64,000 nt of DNA from Rhizobiales bacterium PAR1 (GCA_002256205.1 NKIW01000001.1:1-64000); one strand, 5' to 3'. Shown: positions 16,647 to 27,137, counted from the stretch's first letter. A program made the numbers and translations. Notes: generated by a model from the sequence alone, not told the origin.

Positions 16647-17728
16647 CAGCGGAGCAGTTTGCCACGCGGCCGCACGAGCGGCTCGCCTTCGGCCGCAATG
16701 ATCGAACCGATTTCGCTGACGGTTTCGCCCTGGGCCTGCAGCAGCGCGGCAACTGCCGCCGCCTGCGCCGGCTCGACCACGATCACCATGCCGATGCCGC
16801 AGTTGAAGGTGCGCAGCATTTCCGCTTCCGCAACCCCGCCGGCCTTGGCCAGCCAGCCGAACACCGGGGGCGGGGTGATCGCGTCAAGGTCGAGATCCAC
16901 GCCAAAACCTTCCGGCAGAACGCGCGGAATATTGTCGATAAAGCCGCCGCCGGTGATATGCGCCAGCGCCTTGATCGCGGCGCCCTCTGGCGCATGGAGC
17001 GCCGCGAGCAGTGATTTCACGTAAATGCGCGTCGGCGTCAGCAGAGCTTCGCCGAGGGTCATTCCCTTGGCGAAGGGCGCCTCATCATCCCAGCCGAGGC
17101 CGACATGCTCGACGATGCGCCGTACCAGCGAATAGCCGTTGGAATGGACGCCGGAGGAGCCAAGACCGAGCAGCGTATCGCCGACCTTGATGGTGTCGAG
17201 CTTGGGCAGAAGCCTACCGCGCTCCGCCGCGCCGACGGCAAAGCCGGCGAGGTCGTAATCGCCCTTGGCGTAGAGGCCCGGCATTTCGGCGGTCTCGCCG
17301 CCAATCAACGCCGCACCGGCCATCCGGCAGCCCTCGGCGATCCCCTTGACGATAGAGACGCCAACATCAGGCGTCAGCTTGCCGGTCGCGAAATAATCGA
17401 GGAAAAACAGCGGCTCCGCGCCCTGCACGACAAGATCGTTCACGCACATCGCGACGAGATCGATACCGATGGTCTCGTGGCGCCCGCTGTCAATTGCGAT
17501 CTTGACCTTGGTGCCGACACCATCATTCGCCGCGACGAGAATCGGGTCCTTGAAGCCCGCTGCCTTGAGATCAAAAAGCCCACCGAATCCGCCGATTTCC
17601 GCATCGGCACCGGGGCGGCGCGTCGCGCGCACCAGCGGCTTGATATCTTCGACCATCGCATTGCCGGCATCGATATCAACGCCCGCATCGGCATAGGTTA
17701 AACCATTCAAACCCTTGGGTGCAGTCAT
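16646..17728 (-). CDS. purM: Phosphoribosylformylglycinamidine cyclo-ligase (AIR synthetase)
   Basis: PurM closes the imidazole ring, converting FGAM to AIR with ATP. The 360-residue product has the family's characteristic blocks: N-terminal [47 protein letters not shown] and [22 protein letters not shown] ribosome site lies 6 bases upstream of the ATG. It forms a two-gene operon with purN, as in most proteobacteria. The divergent vWA gene begins about 150 bases away. Confidence 0.97.
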   Translation of the reverse strand: MTAPKGLNGLTYADAGVDIDAGNAMVEDIKPLVRATRRPGADAEIGGFGGLFDLKAAGFKDPILVAANDGVGTKVKIAIDSGRHETIGIDLVAMCVNDLVVQGAEPLFFLDYFATGKLTPDVGVSIVKGIAEGCRMAGAALIGGETAEMPGLYAKGDYDLAGFAVGAAERGRLLPKLDTIKVGDTLLGLGSSGVHSNGYSLVRRIVEHVGLGWDDEAPFAKGMTLGEALLTPTRIYVKSLLAALHAPEGAAIKALAHITGGGFIDNIPRVLPEGFGVDLDLDAITPPPVFGWLAKAGGVAEAEMLRTFNCGIGMVIVVEPAQAAAVAALLQAQGETVSEIGSIIAAEGEPLVRPRGKLLR

Positions 17729-17880
17729 GGCAGTCTTTCCATTAGACGATACTTAACCGAACAGTGGCGCAAGTTGTCGCACCCCAGCCGTTTCACGCAT
17801 TGAATTTTCTAAAAATACACGTTTCCGGCTCTCTTTGATCGCTCGTAGTACGTGGTCACATGCCGGAAAGGCAATCCCCG

Positions 17881-19284
17881 ATGGGCAGGCTCTTTTCAAA
17901 ATTTCGAGCAAAACTCACCGATCTTCGCAAAAGTGCGAAGGGGACGGTGACGATCATTTTCGGTCTGAGTGTCGTTCCAATGATGGGACTGGCCGGACTA
18001 GCCATTGATTATTCCAGCGTTTCAAAATCACGCTCGGTGCTTCAGGGCATTGCGGATGCCGCGACGCTGTATTCGGTTTCCGATCTGATCGTGAAGCCGA
18101 ACGTCAGCTGGACAGAGCAGAAGGCCGCAAGCCTTGCAGCGGTCAAGAAGGAGTTTGAATCGCTGGTCGACGGGCTTGGCGCCAAAGGCAACCTGAGTTC
18201 GGTTACCTATGATGCCACGATTGCCAGCAATGTCATCACGATCAAGACCTGTTATGTCGGGACGCAGGCAACAACGGCGCTGAATATGGTCGGCGTTTCG
18301 AGCATGACCTTCGAGGGATGTTCGCAAGCCTCGTCTGCGCCGCCGCTCTATGTCAGCGTCTATGTGCTGGCCGATGCGTCAGGCTCGATGGGCGTCGGCG
18401 CGACGGCTGAGGCCCAAGATATCATGATTGCCAAATTGGGCTGTGCATTCGCCTGCCATACGCTCAACTGGAAGACTGCAGCTGAGAATCCGGATTGTAT
18501 CAACCGCGGCAGTTGGCAGGATGGAAGCAAAACCACTGATTGCGCTCACAAAATTGGCGTTCAAACACGCTTTGACGTGATCAAGACAGCTTTCGCCAGC
18601 GTGACCGAACAGGCTCAGGCGATGCAGAAGATTCCGGACCAGTTCCGGTTTGGCGTTTACAAATTCAGCAACCAGATCACCAAGGTACAGAGCACGACCA
18701 CGTCGTTTTCAGCGACCAAGTCGGCCATCATGAATATGCAGCCGGATACTGTGGGGGCGGGCTCCAACATCCGCTATGCCTTCAAGCAGATGAAGAACGA
18801 ATTGCCAGTCAGTGGCGATGGCAAGTCGGCAGATACACCGAAGGTGTTCCTGTTGCTTATGACCGACGGTGTTGAGAGTAACGTTGATGAATATGTCAGT
18901 TGCTCCGGATCGGGATCTAGTCGGGTCTGCAGGACCAATGGAAGCTGGAACTCCGACCCCAACTTTACCGTCAACAGCACGGGGTTCTGGAGCGGCTCGG
19001 AACGCTCGCAGGCGATAGATCCGGCAATGTGCAATGATCTAAAAAGCAAGGGCGTTGTGATCGCTACGCTCAACACCGAGTATTTCGTGTCAGAGAAGGC
19101 AGCTAAAAGCGACGGTCGATTTGCGACAATCAAATCCGATCTTCAGCCCAAAATCCGCGAGACGATGCAGAAATGTGCAACGCGGCCCGATCTCGCCTTC
19201 TATGCGACCACGCCGGGCGAAATCCAGAAGGCAACGTCCGCAATGTTCCAGTCGCTGATGGAAAAGGCGCGGATCATCAAGTAA
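17881..19284 (+). CDS. Tad-like pilus assembly protein with von Willebrand A domain
   Basis: The 467-residue protein begins with a TadE/TadG-like membrane anchor (KGTVTIIFGLSVVPMMGLAGLAIDYSS, split here for readability: anchor near residues 20-45, then an AIDYSSVSKSRS motif). It continues into a large extracytoplasmic vWA domain with the metal-binding motif DASGSMG near residue 165. A cysteine-rich loop (CAFACH ... CINRG ... DCAH) is inserted shortly after the metal motif. No other tad/flp pilus gene is nearby. I chose the ATG at 17881 because GGAAAGG lies about 10 bases upstream; an ATG seven codons earlier is possible. It may act as a surface or pseudopilus-associated factor; that is inference. 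Confidence 0.8.
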   Translation: MGRLFSKFRAKLTDLRKSAKGTVTIIFGLSVVPMMGLAGLAIDYSSVSKSRSVLQGIADAATLYSVSDLIVKPNVSWTEQKAASLAAVKKEFESLVDGLGAKGNLSSVTYDATIASNVITIKTCYVGTQATTALNMVGVSSMTFEGCSQASSAPPLYVSVYVLADASGSMGVGATAEAQDIMIAKLGCAFACHTLNWKTAAENPDCINRGSWQDGSKTTDCAHKIGVQTRFDVIKTAFASVTEQAQAMQKIPDQFRFGVYKFSNQITKVQSTTTSFSATKSAIMNMQPDTVGAGSNIRYAFKQMKNELPVSGDGKSADTPKVFLLLMTDGVESNVDEYVSCSGSGSSRVCRTNGSWNSDPNFTVNSTGFWSGSERSQAIDPAMCNDLKSKGVVIATLNTEYFVSEKAAKSDGRFATIKSDLQPKIRETMQKCATRPDLAFYATTPGEIQKATSAMFQSLMEKARIIK

Positions 19285-19307
19285 GCGCCTGATCGGGATT
19301 TGAGATC

Positions 19308-19338
19308 AAGGCCGGGCCAATTGCCCGGCCTTCTTTTT
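19308..19338 (+). terminator. Rho-independent terminator after the vWA protein gene
   Basis: The stem AAGGCCGGGC / GCCCGGCCTT with loop CAATT is followed by CTTTTT. Confidence 0.9.
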
Positions 19339-19427
19339 GTGCGCCCGGCTTTTTCGTGTCTGCCGGCGGATTGTCGAATATCGCATCCTGTTCGTCCGGA
19401 TGATTTTCGTCTAGCATCGTTCAAACG

Positions 19428-19958
19428 ATGACCATCGCTAATGCCCTGACACTGCTCCGCCTGTGCCTGATCCCGCTGATCGTGGTGATGATCCATGAGC
19501 GGCGGTTCGATCTTGCCTTCTACACCTTCACCATCGCCGGGATCACCGACGCGCTTGACGGCTATCTCGCGCGGGTGATGAACCAGCGTACCGAAATCGG
19601 CGCCTATCTCGATGCTTTGGCCGACAAATCCCTGATTGCCGCGAGTTTCATCGCGCTCTACGGCATTCAGGCCGTGCCCTACTGGCTGGTAGTGCTGGTG
19701 ATTTTCCGCGATCTGATGATCGTCGGTGCCGTCGCGATCGCCTGGTTGCTGAATAATCCGATTCCCATCGAACCCTTGCGGATCAGCAAGTGGAATACCG
19801 CCGCGCAGATCGTTGCGGTGTCCTTCACGCTGGGGGCGGGGGCTTTCGGGCTCGACTGGCCGGACGTGGCGCTCGGCTTGCAAGGCCTCGTTGCGGGCTT
19901 GACGCTGATTTCGGTCGCGGCCTATTTCGCACGGTGGTTCCGGCATATGGCCGAATGA
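19428..19958 (+). CDS. CDP-alcohol phosphatidyltransferase (PgsA-like)
   Basis: This 176-residue integral membrane enzyme carries the full CDP-alcohol phosphotransferase signature: D41, D44, G45, A48, R49, G58, D62 and D66. These residues bind the metal ions and CDP-diacylglycerol. By size and pattern it resembles PgsA (phosphatidylglycerophosphate synthase), but many alphaproteobacteria have several such enzymes and the acceptor alcohol cannot be read from the sequence. It probably heads an operon with the PerM-type protein (31-base gap) and hdaA. Confidence 0.85.
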   Translation: MTIANALTLLRLCLIPLIVVMIHERRFDLAFYTFTIAGITDALDGYLARVMNQRTEIGAYLDALADKSLIAASFIALYGIQAVPYWLVVLVIFRDLMIVGAVAIAWLLNNPIPIEPLRISKWNTAAQIVAVSFTLGAGAFGLDWPDVALGLQGLVAGLTLISVAAYFARWFRHMAE

Positions 19959-19989
19959 ACCGGACCTTGGAAACAGGAGCAGGCCAGAT

Positions 19990-21090
19990 ATGACCTTGCA
20001 GCGGCAGATCAGCTTCTGGATCACCTGCCTTCTCGGGCTGGTCGCCTTTCTCTACCTGTTTTCGAGCGTGCTGACGCCCTTCGTCGCTGCGCTGATACTG
20101 GCCTATCTGCTCGACCCGCTGGTGGATTGGCTGGAGCGGATGCGGCTTGGCCGTCTCACGGCGACGCTGCTGGTGCTGCTGCTCTTCGTGTTGATCTTCG
20201 TGGTGGTGCTGCTCGCCGCCATGCCGCTGATGATCAACCAGACCTCGGCGCTCATCGCCAAACTGCCCGAATATGTCACGCGGCTGCAAACACTGGTCGC
20301 AGAGCAGGGCGGGCCGCTGTTCGAGCGCTTCGGCGGCACGGACCGACTCAAGGAAATTCAAGGCCAGCTTGGCTCCAGCGTCGGCGAGGGTGCGAAATGG
20401 CTCGGCGGCATCGTCACCTCGCTGCTCTCCGGCGGACATGTCATTCTCAACCTGATCTCGCTCCTCGTGCTGACCCCGGTGGTCGCCTTCTACATGATCC
20501 TCGACTGGGACCACATGGTTGCAAAGGTCGATGGCTGGCTGCCGCGCGACCATCGCGACACGATTCGTGAACTCATCACCGAGATGGACCGCTCGGTGGC
20601 TGGTTTCCTGCGCGGGCAGGCGACGATCTGCCTGTTTCTCGGCCTGTTCTACGCGATTGCGCTGTCACTCGCCGGGCTGCACTTCGGCTTCGTGATTGGC
20701 ATCATTTCCGGTCTCATCGGGTTTATTCCCTATGTCGGCTCGCTGACGGGGCTTTTGCTCTCGGTTGGTGTCGCAATCGCGCAATTCTGGCCGGATTGGA
20801 CGATGATCCTCGTCATTCTCGGGATTTTCGGTGCTGGGCAATTCCTCGAGGGCAATGTCTTGCAGCCGAAGCTCCTGGGCCATGCCCTTGGGTTGCACCC
20901 GGTCTGGCTGATGTTTGCGCTACTGGCCTTCGGCTCGCTCTTCGGCTTTGTCGGCGTGATGATCGCGGTGCCGCTGGCAGCGATCATCGGCGTTCTGGTA
21001 CGGTTTGCGCTCCGACAATATCTCGCAAGCCCGGTATTTCATGGCTATCGCGGGTCCAAGGCGGCAACGGATGAGGCGAACGCCCCGTGA
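19990..21090 (+). CDS. AI-2E (PerM) family membrane protein
   Basis: The 366-residue protein has the AI-2E/PerM layout: N-terminal helices (ALILAYLLDPLVDWLER near residue 35), a soluble middle segment, then C-terminal helices with GLIGFIPYVGSLTG and GQFLEGNVLQPKLLG, which are family hallmarks. Members are proposed transporters or antiporters for AI-2, ions or other solutes; the substrate here is unknown. The stop overlaps the hdaA start as GTGA, indicating translational coupling. This pair is conserved in Hyphomicrobiales. Confidence 0.92.
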   Translation: MTLQRQISFWITCLLGLVAFLYLFSSVLTPFVAALILAYLLDPLVDWLERMRLGRLTATLLVLLLFVLIFVVVLLAAMPLMINQTSALIAKLPEYVTRLQTLVAEQGGPLFERFGGTDRLKEIQGQLGSSVGEGAKWLGGIVTSLLSGGHVILNLISLLVLTPVVAFYMILDWDHMVAKVDGWLPRDHRDTIRELITEMDRSVAGFLRGQATICLFLGLFYAIALSLAGLHFGFVIGIISGLIGFIPYVGSLTGLLLSVGVAIAQFWPDWTMILVILGIFGAGQFLEGNVLQPKLLGHALGLHPVWLMFALLAFGSLFGFVGVMIAVPLAAIIGVLVRFALRQYLASPVFHGYRGSKAATDEANAP

Positions 21091-21776
21091 AGGAAACGGG
21101 ACAGTTGGTCCTGCCGCTTGGCGGCGCGCCGCGCTTTGGCCGTGACGATTTCCTCGTCGGACGGGCCAACGATGCAGCCTTCGCCTATATTGAGCGCTGG
21201 CCACGCTGGCTCGCTTCCGCTGCCGTGCTGGTGGGGCCGGAGGGCAGCGGAAAATCGCATCTCGCCGCGATTTTCGCCGCAGCTTCCAACGCAACGCTGC
21301 TGCGTGGCGATCACCTCGACCGCGACGCTGTGCCGTTCCTTGCAAAAGGCAAGGCGCTGGTGCTGGAGGACTGCGACCGCTTCCCGCCCGAAGAGGTAGC
21401 GCTGTTCCATCTGATCAACCTCGCGCGGGAAACCGGGCTCTTTATCGTGCTCACGGCACGCCTTGCGCCCGATCTCTGGGGCCTGCAAACGCCAGACCTG
21501 CTCTCGCGCCTGAGGCTTCAGCCGCTGCTGGAGCTTCATGAACCCGATGACGCGCTCCTCGGCGCACTCTTCGTGAAGCACTTTGCTGATCGCCAGATCA
21601 TGGTCGACGCCAATGTCGTGACCTACGCCATGGCGCGCATCGAGCGCTCATATGCGGCGGTGCAGCGGCTTGTCGCAGCGCTGGATCAGCAATCGCTCAT
21701 CCGCAAACGCCCGGTGACGCGGGCGCTGGTCAGCGAAGTGCTCGACGGTTCCGATGCCGGAAACGACGACACCTGA
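21087..21776 (+). CDS. hdaA: DnaA-related replication regulator HdaA
   Basis: Hda-type proteins bind the DNA polymerase sliding clamp and stimulate DnaA-ATP hydrolysis, preventing over-initiation. The 229-residue protein has a clamp-binding motif QLVLPL at residues 6-11, a Walker A GPEGSGKSHL, a Walker B-like ALVLEDCDRF, and the AAA+ C-terminal helical part; there is no DnaA DNA-binding domain. The GTG start at 21087 overlaps the upstream stop by 4 bases. The location next to the PerM gene and before ppk is the common rhizobial order. Confidence 0.92.
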   Translation: MKETGQLVLPLGGAPRFGRDDFLVGRANDAAFAYIERWPRWLASAAVLVGPEGSGKSHLAAIFAAASNATLLRGDHLDRDAVPFLAKGKALVLEDCDRFPPEEVALFHLINLARETGLFIVLTARLAPDLWGLQTPDLLSRLRLQPLLELHEPDDALLGALFVKHFADRQIMVDANVVTYAMARIERSYAAVQRLVAALDQQSLIRKRPVTRALVSEVLDGSDAGNDDT

Positions 21777-21838
21777 TGTGCATCATCTCGGGCGGTTTGA
21801 GCTCGGAAGCGAAAAATTCCGCTTCACCTGTTGTTATT

Positions 21839-21860
21839 CTGTCATAATCTGATCGCATCA
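21839..21860 (+). promoter_or_regulatory. Weak Pho-box-like site upstream of ppk
   Basis: CTGTCATAATCTGATCGCAT resembles half of the PhoB direct repeat (CTGTCAT) followed by a degenerate second half at a 10-base rather than the usual 11-base offset. It lies 69 bases before the ppk start. ppk is a known Pho-regulon member in several bacteria. The match is imperfect, so this is a candidate only. Confidence 0.3.
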
Positions 21861-21928
21861 GGAACACTGAAGCGGTTCAACCGGTATTCCGGCCATCGGA
21901 ACCGGCAGTTATTGAGGTTCATAAGACG

Positions 21929-24100
21929 ATGCCGATTTCCCAGGATGTCAGTGGCCTTTCCCCCAAGGAACTGGCGCATCATCCCTCTCGCTTCGTCAAC
22001 CGCGAACTCTCCTGGCTGCAATTCAACCGCCGCGTGATGGAAGAGGCGGGTAATAGCGGCCATCCATTGCTCGAACAGCTCCGCTTTCTGTCAATTTCCG
22101 CCAATAACCTCGATGAATTCTTCATGGTCCGGGTCTCGGGCCTGATGGAACAGATGATCGCCGGGGTGCAAACCACCTCGGATGACGGACTGACGCCGGA
22201 ACAAGCGCTTCTGAAGATCACCGATGAGGTCGAGGCCCTGACCGCCGATCAGCAAGATCGCTGGCGACGGCTGCGCTCGGCGCTGGAAGTCGAAAAGATC
22301 GTCGTTCTGACGCCCATAGACCTGCGCGAGGAGGACGAATCCTTCCTGCGCGATCATTTCCTCGCCTCGATCTTCCCGACGTTGACGCCGCTCGCGATTG
22401 ATCCGGCGCATCCGTTTCCGTTCATCCCGAACCTAGGGTTTTCGCTGGCTCTCAGCCTCGCGCGTCAGACCGATGGACGGGCGCTGCGCGCGCTGATCCG
22501 CATGCCGCAGAAGCTGGAACGCTTCATCCGCCTGCCGGATGTCGATGGCGCGCTGCGTTTCATCCTGCTCGATCAGGCGATGACGCTGTTCATCCCGAAG
22601 CTGTTTCCGGGCTACGATCTCAAGGGCATCGGCGCGTTCCGCGTGATCCGCGACAGCGATATCGAAATACTCGAAGAGGCGGAAGATCTGGTCCGCACCT
22701 TCGAAACGATGCTCAAGCAGAGGAAGCGCGGCGTCGTCATCCGGCTTGAAATTGAAGCCTCGATGCCGGAAGATCTGCGCAATTTCGTCGCTCGTGAGTT
22801 GCGCGTAAAGCCCCGCGAAATTTTCGTCGTCGACGGCATGTTGGCCTTGAACGATCTCTCGCAGCTCGTGTCCATCGACAGGCCGGAACTCAAATTCGTA
22901 CCCTATGCGCCACGCTTTCCCGAGCGCGTGCGCGAACACGGCGGCGATTGCTTTGCCGCGATCCGCCAGAAGGATCTCGTCGTTCACCACCCCTACGAGA
23001 GCTTCGATGTGGTGGTGAACTTCCTCGAACAGGCCGCCCGCGACCCTGCCGTCGTCGCGATCAAGCAGACGCTCTACCGCACCTCATCAAACAGCCCTAT
23101 CGTGCAGGCACTGGCGGAGGCCGCCGAGGCTGGCAAGAGCGTCACCGCGCTGGTTGAACTCAAGGCCCGCTTTGACGAGGAAGCCAATATCCGCTGGGCG
23201 CGCGACCTTGAGCGTGCCGGCGTGCAGGTCGTTTACGGCTTCATCGACCTCAAGACCCACGCGAAGCTCAGCCTTGTCGTGCGTCGCGAGGCGGCCGGCC
23301 TCCAGACCTATTGCCATGTCGGCACCGGCAATTACCACCCGATCACGGCGAAGGTTTACACGGACCTCTCTTATTTTACCGCTGACCCTGCCATCGGGCG
23401 CGATGTCGCGCGCATCTTCAACTACATCACCGGCTATGCCGAACCGACGGAAATTGAGCGGATGGCGGTCTCGCCCGTCACGCTGAAAAAGAAGCTGCTG
23501 GAGCATATCGCCGCCGAAACCACCTTCGCGAAGGCCGGGCGCCCGGCGACGATCTGGATGAAGTGCAACAGCCTCGTTGATCCGGAGATCATCGACGGGC
23601 TTTATGAGGCGAGCAACGCCGGCGTGCAGATCGAGCTTGTCGTGCGCGGCATCTGCTGCCTCCGCCCCGGCATTCCGGGGCTTTCGGAGAACATCCGCGT
23701 GAAGTCCATCGTCGGGCGCTTCCTCGAACACGCCCGCATTTATGCGTTCGGCAACGGCCATACGATGCCGCATGCAAAATCCGTTGTGTATATCTCTTCG
23801 GCAGACCTCATGCCGCGCAACCTCGACAGACGCGTGGAATCCTTGTGTCCGATCATGAATCCGACCGTTCATGAGCAGGTTTTGGGGCAAATCATGCAGG
23901 CGAACCTGCTTGATAACCAACAGAGCTGGCGGGTCTTGCCGGATGGCTCATCATTCCGCATAACGCCGGGCGAGGGTGAGGAAGCCTTCAACGCACACCG
24001 TTACTTCATGACGAATCCGAGCCTCTCCGGTCGTGGAACATCACTCAAACTGTCGAGTCCCAAGCCGCTCACGAAAAAGCGCGCAACGGCTGCCGAATAA
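21929..24100 (+). CDS. ppk: Polyphosphate kinase 1
   Basis: PPK1 reversibly polymerises the terminal phosphate of ATP into inorganic polyphosphate. The 723-residue protein has all four domains: an N-terminal helical domain ([19 protein letters not shown]), the head domain, and two C-terminal phospholipase-D-like domains. H463 in HVGTGNYHP aligns with the E. coli autophosphorylated H435, and the second C-terminal domain contains the [12 protein letters not shown] and [10 protein letters not shown] blocks. The gene is followed 37 bases later by ppx, so synthesis and degradation of polyphosphate are paired. A weak Pho-box-like site lies upstream. Confidence 0.97.
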   Translation: MPISQDVSGLSPKELAHHPSRFVNRELSWLQFNRRVMEEAGNSGHPLLEQLRFLSISANNLDEFFMVRVSGLMEQMIAGVQTTSDDGLTPEQALLKITDEVEALTADQQDRWRRLRSALEVEKIVVLTPIDLREEDESFLRDHFLASIFPTLTPLAIDPAHPFPFIPNLGFSLALSLARQTDGRALRALIRMPQKLERFIRLPDVDGALRFILLDQAMTLFIPKLFPGYDLKGIGAFRVIRDSDIEILEEAEDLVRTFETMLKQRKRGVVIRLEIEASMPEDLRNFVARELRVKPREIFVVDGMLALNDLSQLVSIDRPELKFVPYAPRFPERVREHGGDCFAAIRQKDLVVHHPYESFDVVVNFLEQAARDPAVVAIKQTLYRTSSNSPIVQALAEAAEAGKSVTALVELKARFDEEANIRWARDLERAGVQVVYGFIDLKTHAKLSLVVRREAAGLQTYCHVGTGNYHPITAKVYTDLSYFTADPAIGRDVARIFNYITGYAEPTEIERMAVSPVTLKKKLLEHIAAETTFAKAGRPATIWMKCNSLVDPEIIDGLYEASNAGVQIELVVRGICCLRPGIPGLSENIRVKSIVGRFLEHARIYAFGNGHTMPHAKSVVYISSADLMPRNLDRRVESLCPIMNPTVHEQVLGQIMQANLLDNQQSWRVLPDGSSFRITPGEGEEAFNAHRYFMTNPSLSGRGTSLKLSSPKPLTKKRATAAE

Positions 24101-24137
24101 GGCGGGCCTTCGCACGCCCGTGCGAAGGGGGTAGGTG

Positions 24138-25634
24138 ATGCCGGGTTCCAGTATTTCCCAAGGTCCGGTCGCGGTCATCGACATCGGCTCGAATTCGGTT
24201 CGTCTCGTCGCCTATGACAGGCTTGGGCGCGCGCCCGTGCCGATGTTCAACGAGAAAAGCCTTTGCGGCCTCGGTCGCGAGGTAGCGGTAACAGGTCTTC
24301 TGCCCGCCGATGGTCTTGTACAGGCGCGCGATGCGCTCAAGCGCTTCCGCGTGCTTTGCGATCTCATGCAGGTCGAACGCCTGTTCGTTCTGGCGACCGC
24401 CGCCGCGCGCCGCGCGACCAACGGCCCCGCTTTCATCGCCGAGGTCGAGCAGATCTTGGGTGAACCGGTGTCGATTCTTGCCGGCACGGAAGAAGCGCGC
24501 CTTGCTGCGCTCGGGGTAATCTCGGGCCTCCATCGCCCCAATGGCCTCGCGGGCGATCTCGGCGGCGGCAGCCTCGAACTCATCAGTGTCGAGGATGGCC
24601 AACTGGGGCAGGGTGTCAGCCTTGATCTTGGCGGGCTCGCCCTGCGTGATGCCGCCGGTCGCAACCTCAAGAAGGCGGCGAAAATCGTCTCGGACACGCT
24701 CTCCAAGGTACCCGACCTCAACCGGATGCAAGGCCGCGATATTTTTGCGATCGGCGGCACATGGCGCGCGCTGGCGCGTCTCTACATGGCGAAAACCGGT
24801 TATCCTCTTAACGTTCTGCATGGCTATTCGGTCAGCGCCAAGCTCATCGCGGAATTTTGCCGCGAGGTTCAAAAGGCCGATATCGAAACGCTGCCGGCGA
24901 TCAGCGAGATCGCGCGTGAACGCCGTCCGCTGCTGTCTTACGGCGCTTTGGTACTCGAAGACCTGATCGCACGCACCGGCGCGGCGCGCTTCGTAATTTC
25001 CACCAGCGGTGTGCGCGAGGGCGTGCTTTATGCGCAGCTTCCCGTCGCGCTCCAGCGCATCGACCCCTTGCTCGCCGGTGCCCGCGCGCTGAGCGATCTT
25101 CACGCCCGCGCGCCAGCCCATGCCGATGAGCTCATCGCCTGGACCGATGATTTCGCCCGCTCCGCCACCCCGAACGAGGACGAGAGCGCAGCGCGCATCC
25201 GCAAGGCCGCTTGTCTGGTTTCCGAGATGGCATGGCGCGCGAACCCGGACTATCGCGCCGAGGAAGCCGCGCGGATGATTGCCTTCGCCGCGCTGCCCGC
25301 CATCGATCACCGCGAGCGCGCGTACCTCGCCAGTGTCCAGCACGCGCGTTACGAGGGCCTGACAGAGAACACCGTGCCGCCGCTGCGATCCCTGCTGACG
25401 CCGAAGGAAATTGATGAGGCGCGTGCGCTCGGCTGCCTGATCCGTGTGGCGTATAATATTTCGGCGGGTCAGCCCGGTGTTCTGAAGCGCACGCCGATCC
25501 GCGTGGAAGGCGGCAAGCTCGTGCTTTTCCTGCCGCCGGCTTTTGCTGACCTCTCAAACGAGCGCCTCGTCGGCCGCCTGAAGCAGACCGCCAAAATGCT
25601 CGGTATCGGCCATGAGGTGCGGATTACCGCCTGA
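24138..25634 (+). CDS. ppx: Exopolyphosphatase (Ppx/GppA family)
   Basis: Ppx removes terminal phosphates from polyphosphate; GppA homologues also hydrolyse pppGpp. The 498-residue protein has the ASKHA-type phosphate-binding blocks VIDIGSNSVRLV (near residue 12), AGTEEARLAALGV and GDLGGGSLELI, and the C-terminal HD-like helical region. The GTG three bases upstream of the ATG is an alternative start, but the GGGGG site fits the ATG at 24138 better. Pairing with ppk makes polyphosphate the most likely substrate. Confidence 0.93.
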   Translation: MPGSSISQGPVAVIDIGSNSVRLVAYDRLGRAPVPMFNEKSLCGLGREVAVTGLLPADGLVQARDALKRFRVLCDLMQVERLFVLATAAARRATNGPAFIAEVEQILGEPVSILAGTEEARLAALGVISGLHRPNGLAGDLGGGSLELISVEDGQLGQGVSLDLGGLALRDAAGRNLKKAAKIVSDTLSKVPDLNRMQGRDIFAIGGTWRALARLYMAKTGYPLNVLHGYSVSAKLIAEFCREVQKADIETLPAISEIARERRPLLSYGALVLEDLIARTGAARFVISTSGVREGVLYAQLPVALQRIDPLLAGARALSDLHARAPAHADELIAWTDDFARSATPNEDESAARIRKAACLVSEMAWRANPDYRAEEAARMIAFAALPAIDHRERAYLASVQHARYEGLTENTVPPLRSLLTPKEIDEARALGCLIRVAYNISAGQPGVLKRTPIRVEGGKLVLFLPPAFADLSNERLVGRLKQTAKMLGIGHEVRITA

Positions 25635-25689
25635 AGGTTTTTCAGGCGACGAAAATCCAGACCGCCCGATCACGGGTTGACCGAGTGCC

Positions 25690-26862
25690 TTATTCGCGCG
25701 GCACCGTCACTACGCGGCCCTTGTCGAGCCCGAGCAGCACTTCACCGCGAATGAGTTTCAGCGCGATCTGTCCGAAAATCTCGCCACGCCAGCCCTGAAG
25801 CACCGGCATATCGCCTTCAGGCTTGGCGGCAAGGCGGTCGATATCCTCGGCCGTCGCGATCAGTTTCGCCGCGACATGATTGCGCTCCGAGACCGATTGC
25901 AGCAGCACCTTGAGAAGCTGCACCAAGGCGCCGGAGCCCCCGCCGCGCTCCTGCTCGAAGGCGGGAATCGTCGCAGGATCACGCGCCTTGCCGCGCACCA
26001 CCGCTTCCAGGATGTCGCCACCCGCGCGGGAACGCTCGAACCCGTTGGGAATGGCACGCAGGCGCGAGAGGTCTTCAACGGATTTCGGCTGTGCGACAGC
26101 GATTTCGGCGAGGCCATCATCCTTGAGGATGCGCCCGCGCGGCACATCGCGGCTCTGCGCCTCGCGCTCTCGCCATGCCGCGAGTTCAATCAGGATTGCA
26201 CGCTCGACCGGCTTGCGAATGCGGGCCTTGACGCGCATCCACGCTTCTTCAGGCTCGATTTCGTAGGTCTTGGGGTTATTGAGGATTGCCATCTCATCGG
26301 CGACCCAACTCATCCGGTCGCTCTTTTCAATGCGTGCCATCAGCTTTTCATAGACGATCCGCAGATGCGTCACGTCGGCAGCGGCATAGGTCAGCTGTGC
26401 TTCGGTGAGGGGACGGCGCGCCCAATCCGTGAAGCGCGAGGATTTGTCGATCTTCGCACCCGCAAGCCCGCTCGCAAGGCTCTCGTAGGAAACCTGCTCG
26501 CCATAGCCGCAGACCATCGCCGCGACCTGACTGTCGAACAGCGGCTTGGGGATCACCTTGCCCTGCGTCCAGATGATTTCGAGATCCTGCCGCGCGGCGT
26601 GGAACACTTTCACCACCCGCTCATCCGCCATCAGGGCGAAAAACGGCGCGAGATCCATGCCGTCCGCGAGCGGATCAACGAGCACGATCTCCTCCGAACT
26701 TGCCATCTGGATCAGGCAGAGCTTGGGGTAATAGGTCGTCTCCCGCAGGAATTCGGTATCGACAGTTACGAAAGTGTGCGTCGCGAGGCGCTCGCAGGCC
26801 GCCGCCAGAGCGGTGGTGGTCGTGGTCAGGGGCGGAACGGGCAGGTGGGTCGACTGAGGCAT
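25690..26862 (-). CDS. rnd: Ribonuclease D
   Basis: RNase D is a 3'-5' exoribonuclease that trims tRNA precursors. The 390-residue protein has the DEDDy catalytic residues: DTEFLRE (Exo I), FHAARQDLEI (Exo II) and YAAADVTHL (Exo III, Y-x3-D), followed by an HRDC domain (about residues 210-290) and a C-terminal second helical domain. I start at 26862 (MPQSTHLPVPPL) because upstream in-frame sequence is low-complexity and proline/arginine-rich; no clear ribosome site decides. The divergent aspS gene begins 275 bases away. Confidence 0.93.
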   Translation of the reverse strand: MPQSTHLPVPPLTTTTTALAAACERLATHTFVTVDTEFLRETTYYPKLCLIQMASSEEIVLVDPLADGMDLAPFFALMADERVVKVFHAARQDLEIIWTQGKVIPKPLFDSQVAAMVCGYGEQVSYESLASGLAGAKIDKSSRFTDWARRPLTEAQLTYAAADVTHLRIVYEKLMARIEKSDRMSWVADEMAILNNPKTYEIEPEEAWMRVKARIRKPVERAILIELAAWREREAQSRDVPRGRILKDDGLAEIAVAQPKSVEDLSRLRAIPNGFERSRAGGDILEAVVRGKARDPATIPAFEQERGGGSGALVQLLKVLLQSVSERNHVAAKLIATAEDIDRLAAKPEGDMPVLQGWRGEIFGQIALKLIRGEVLLGLDKGRVVTVPRE

Positions 26863-27137
26863 CGGGCGGAACAGTCCGGATTTGAAGCGTCGGCGGGGCG
26901 GAAAAGGGCGGATCCCCGGCGCCCCGGCGGCGGGAAAAGAAACGGAAGTCACGGCCTCTAGCTGAAAAAATGGCGCTTGTCCTCCCCCATGGGGTATCAT
27001 TCCGCGCGTTCCGGCTTGACAATCGGGGGGTGGGGCCGCTCTTGTCCGCCGCGACTGTCAGGCTTGCCGCGAATCCCGCGTCGCGAGCCTGAAATCGTTC
27101 CGGATTTAGAGCCTTTTCGCGAGAGAATGTCGTCGTC

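Noticed and set aside
27016-27021. TTGACA upstream of aspS as a -35 box
   Set aside because: No acceptable -10 hexamer lies 16-18 bases downstream, so I did not call a promoter.
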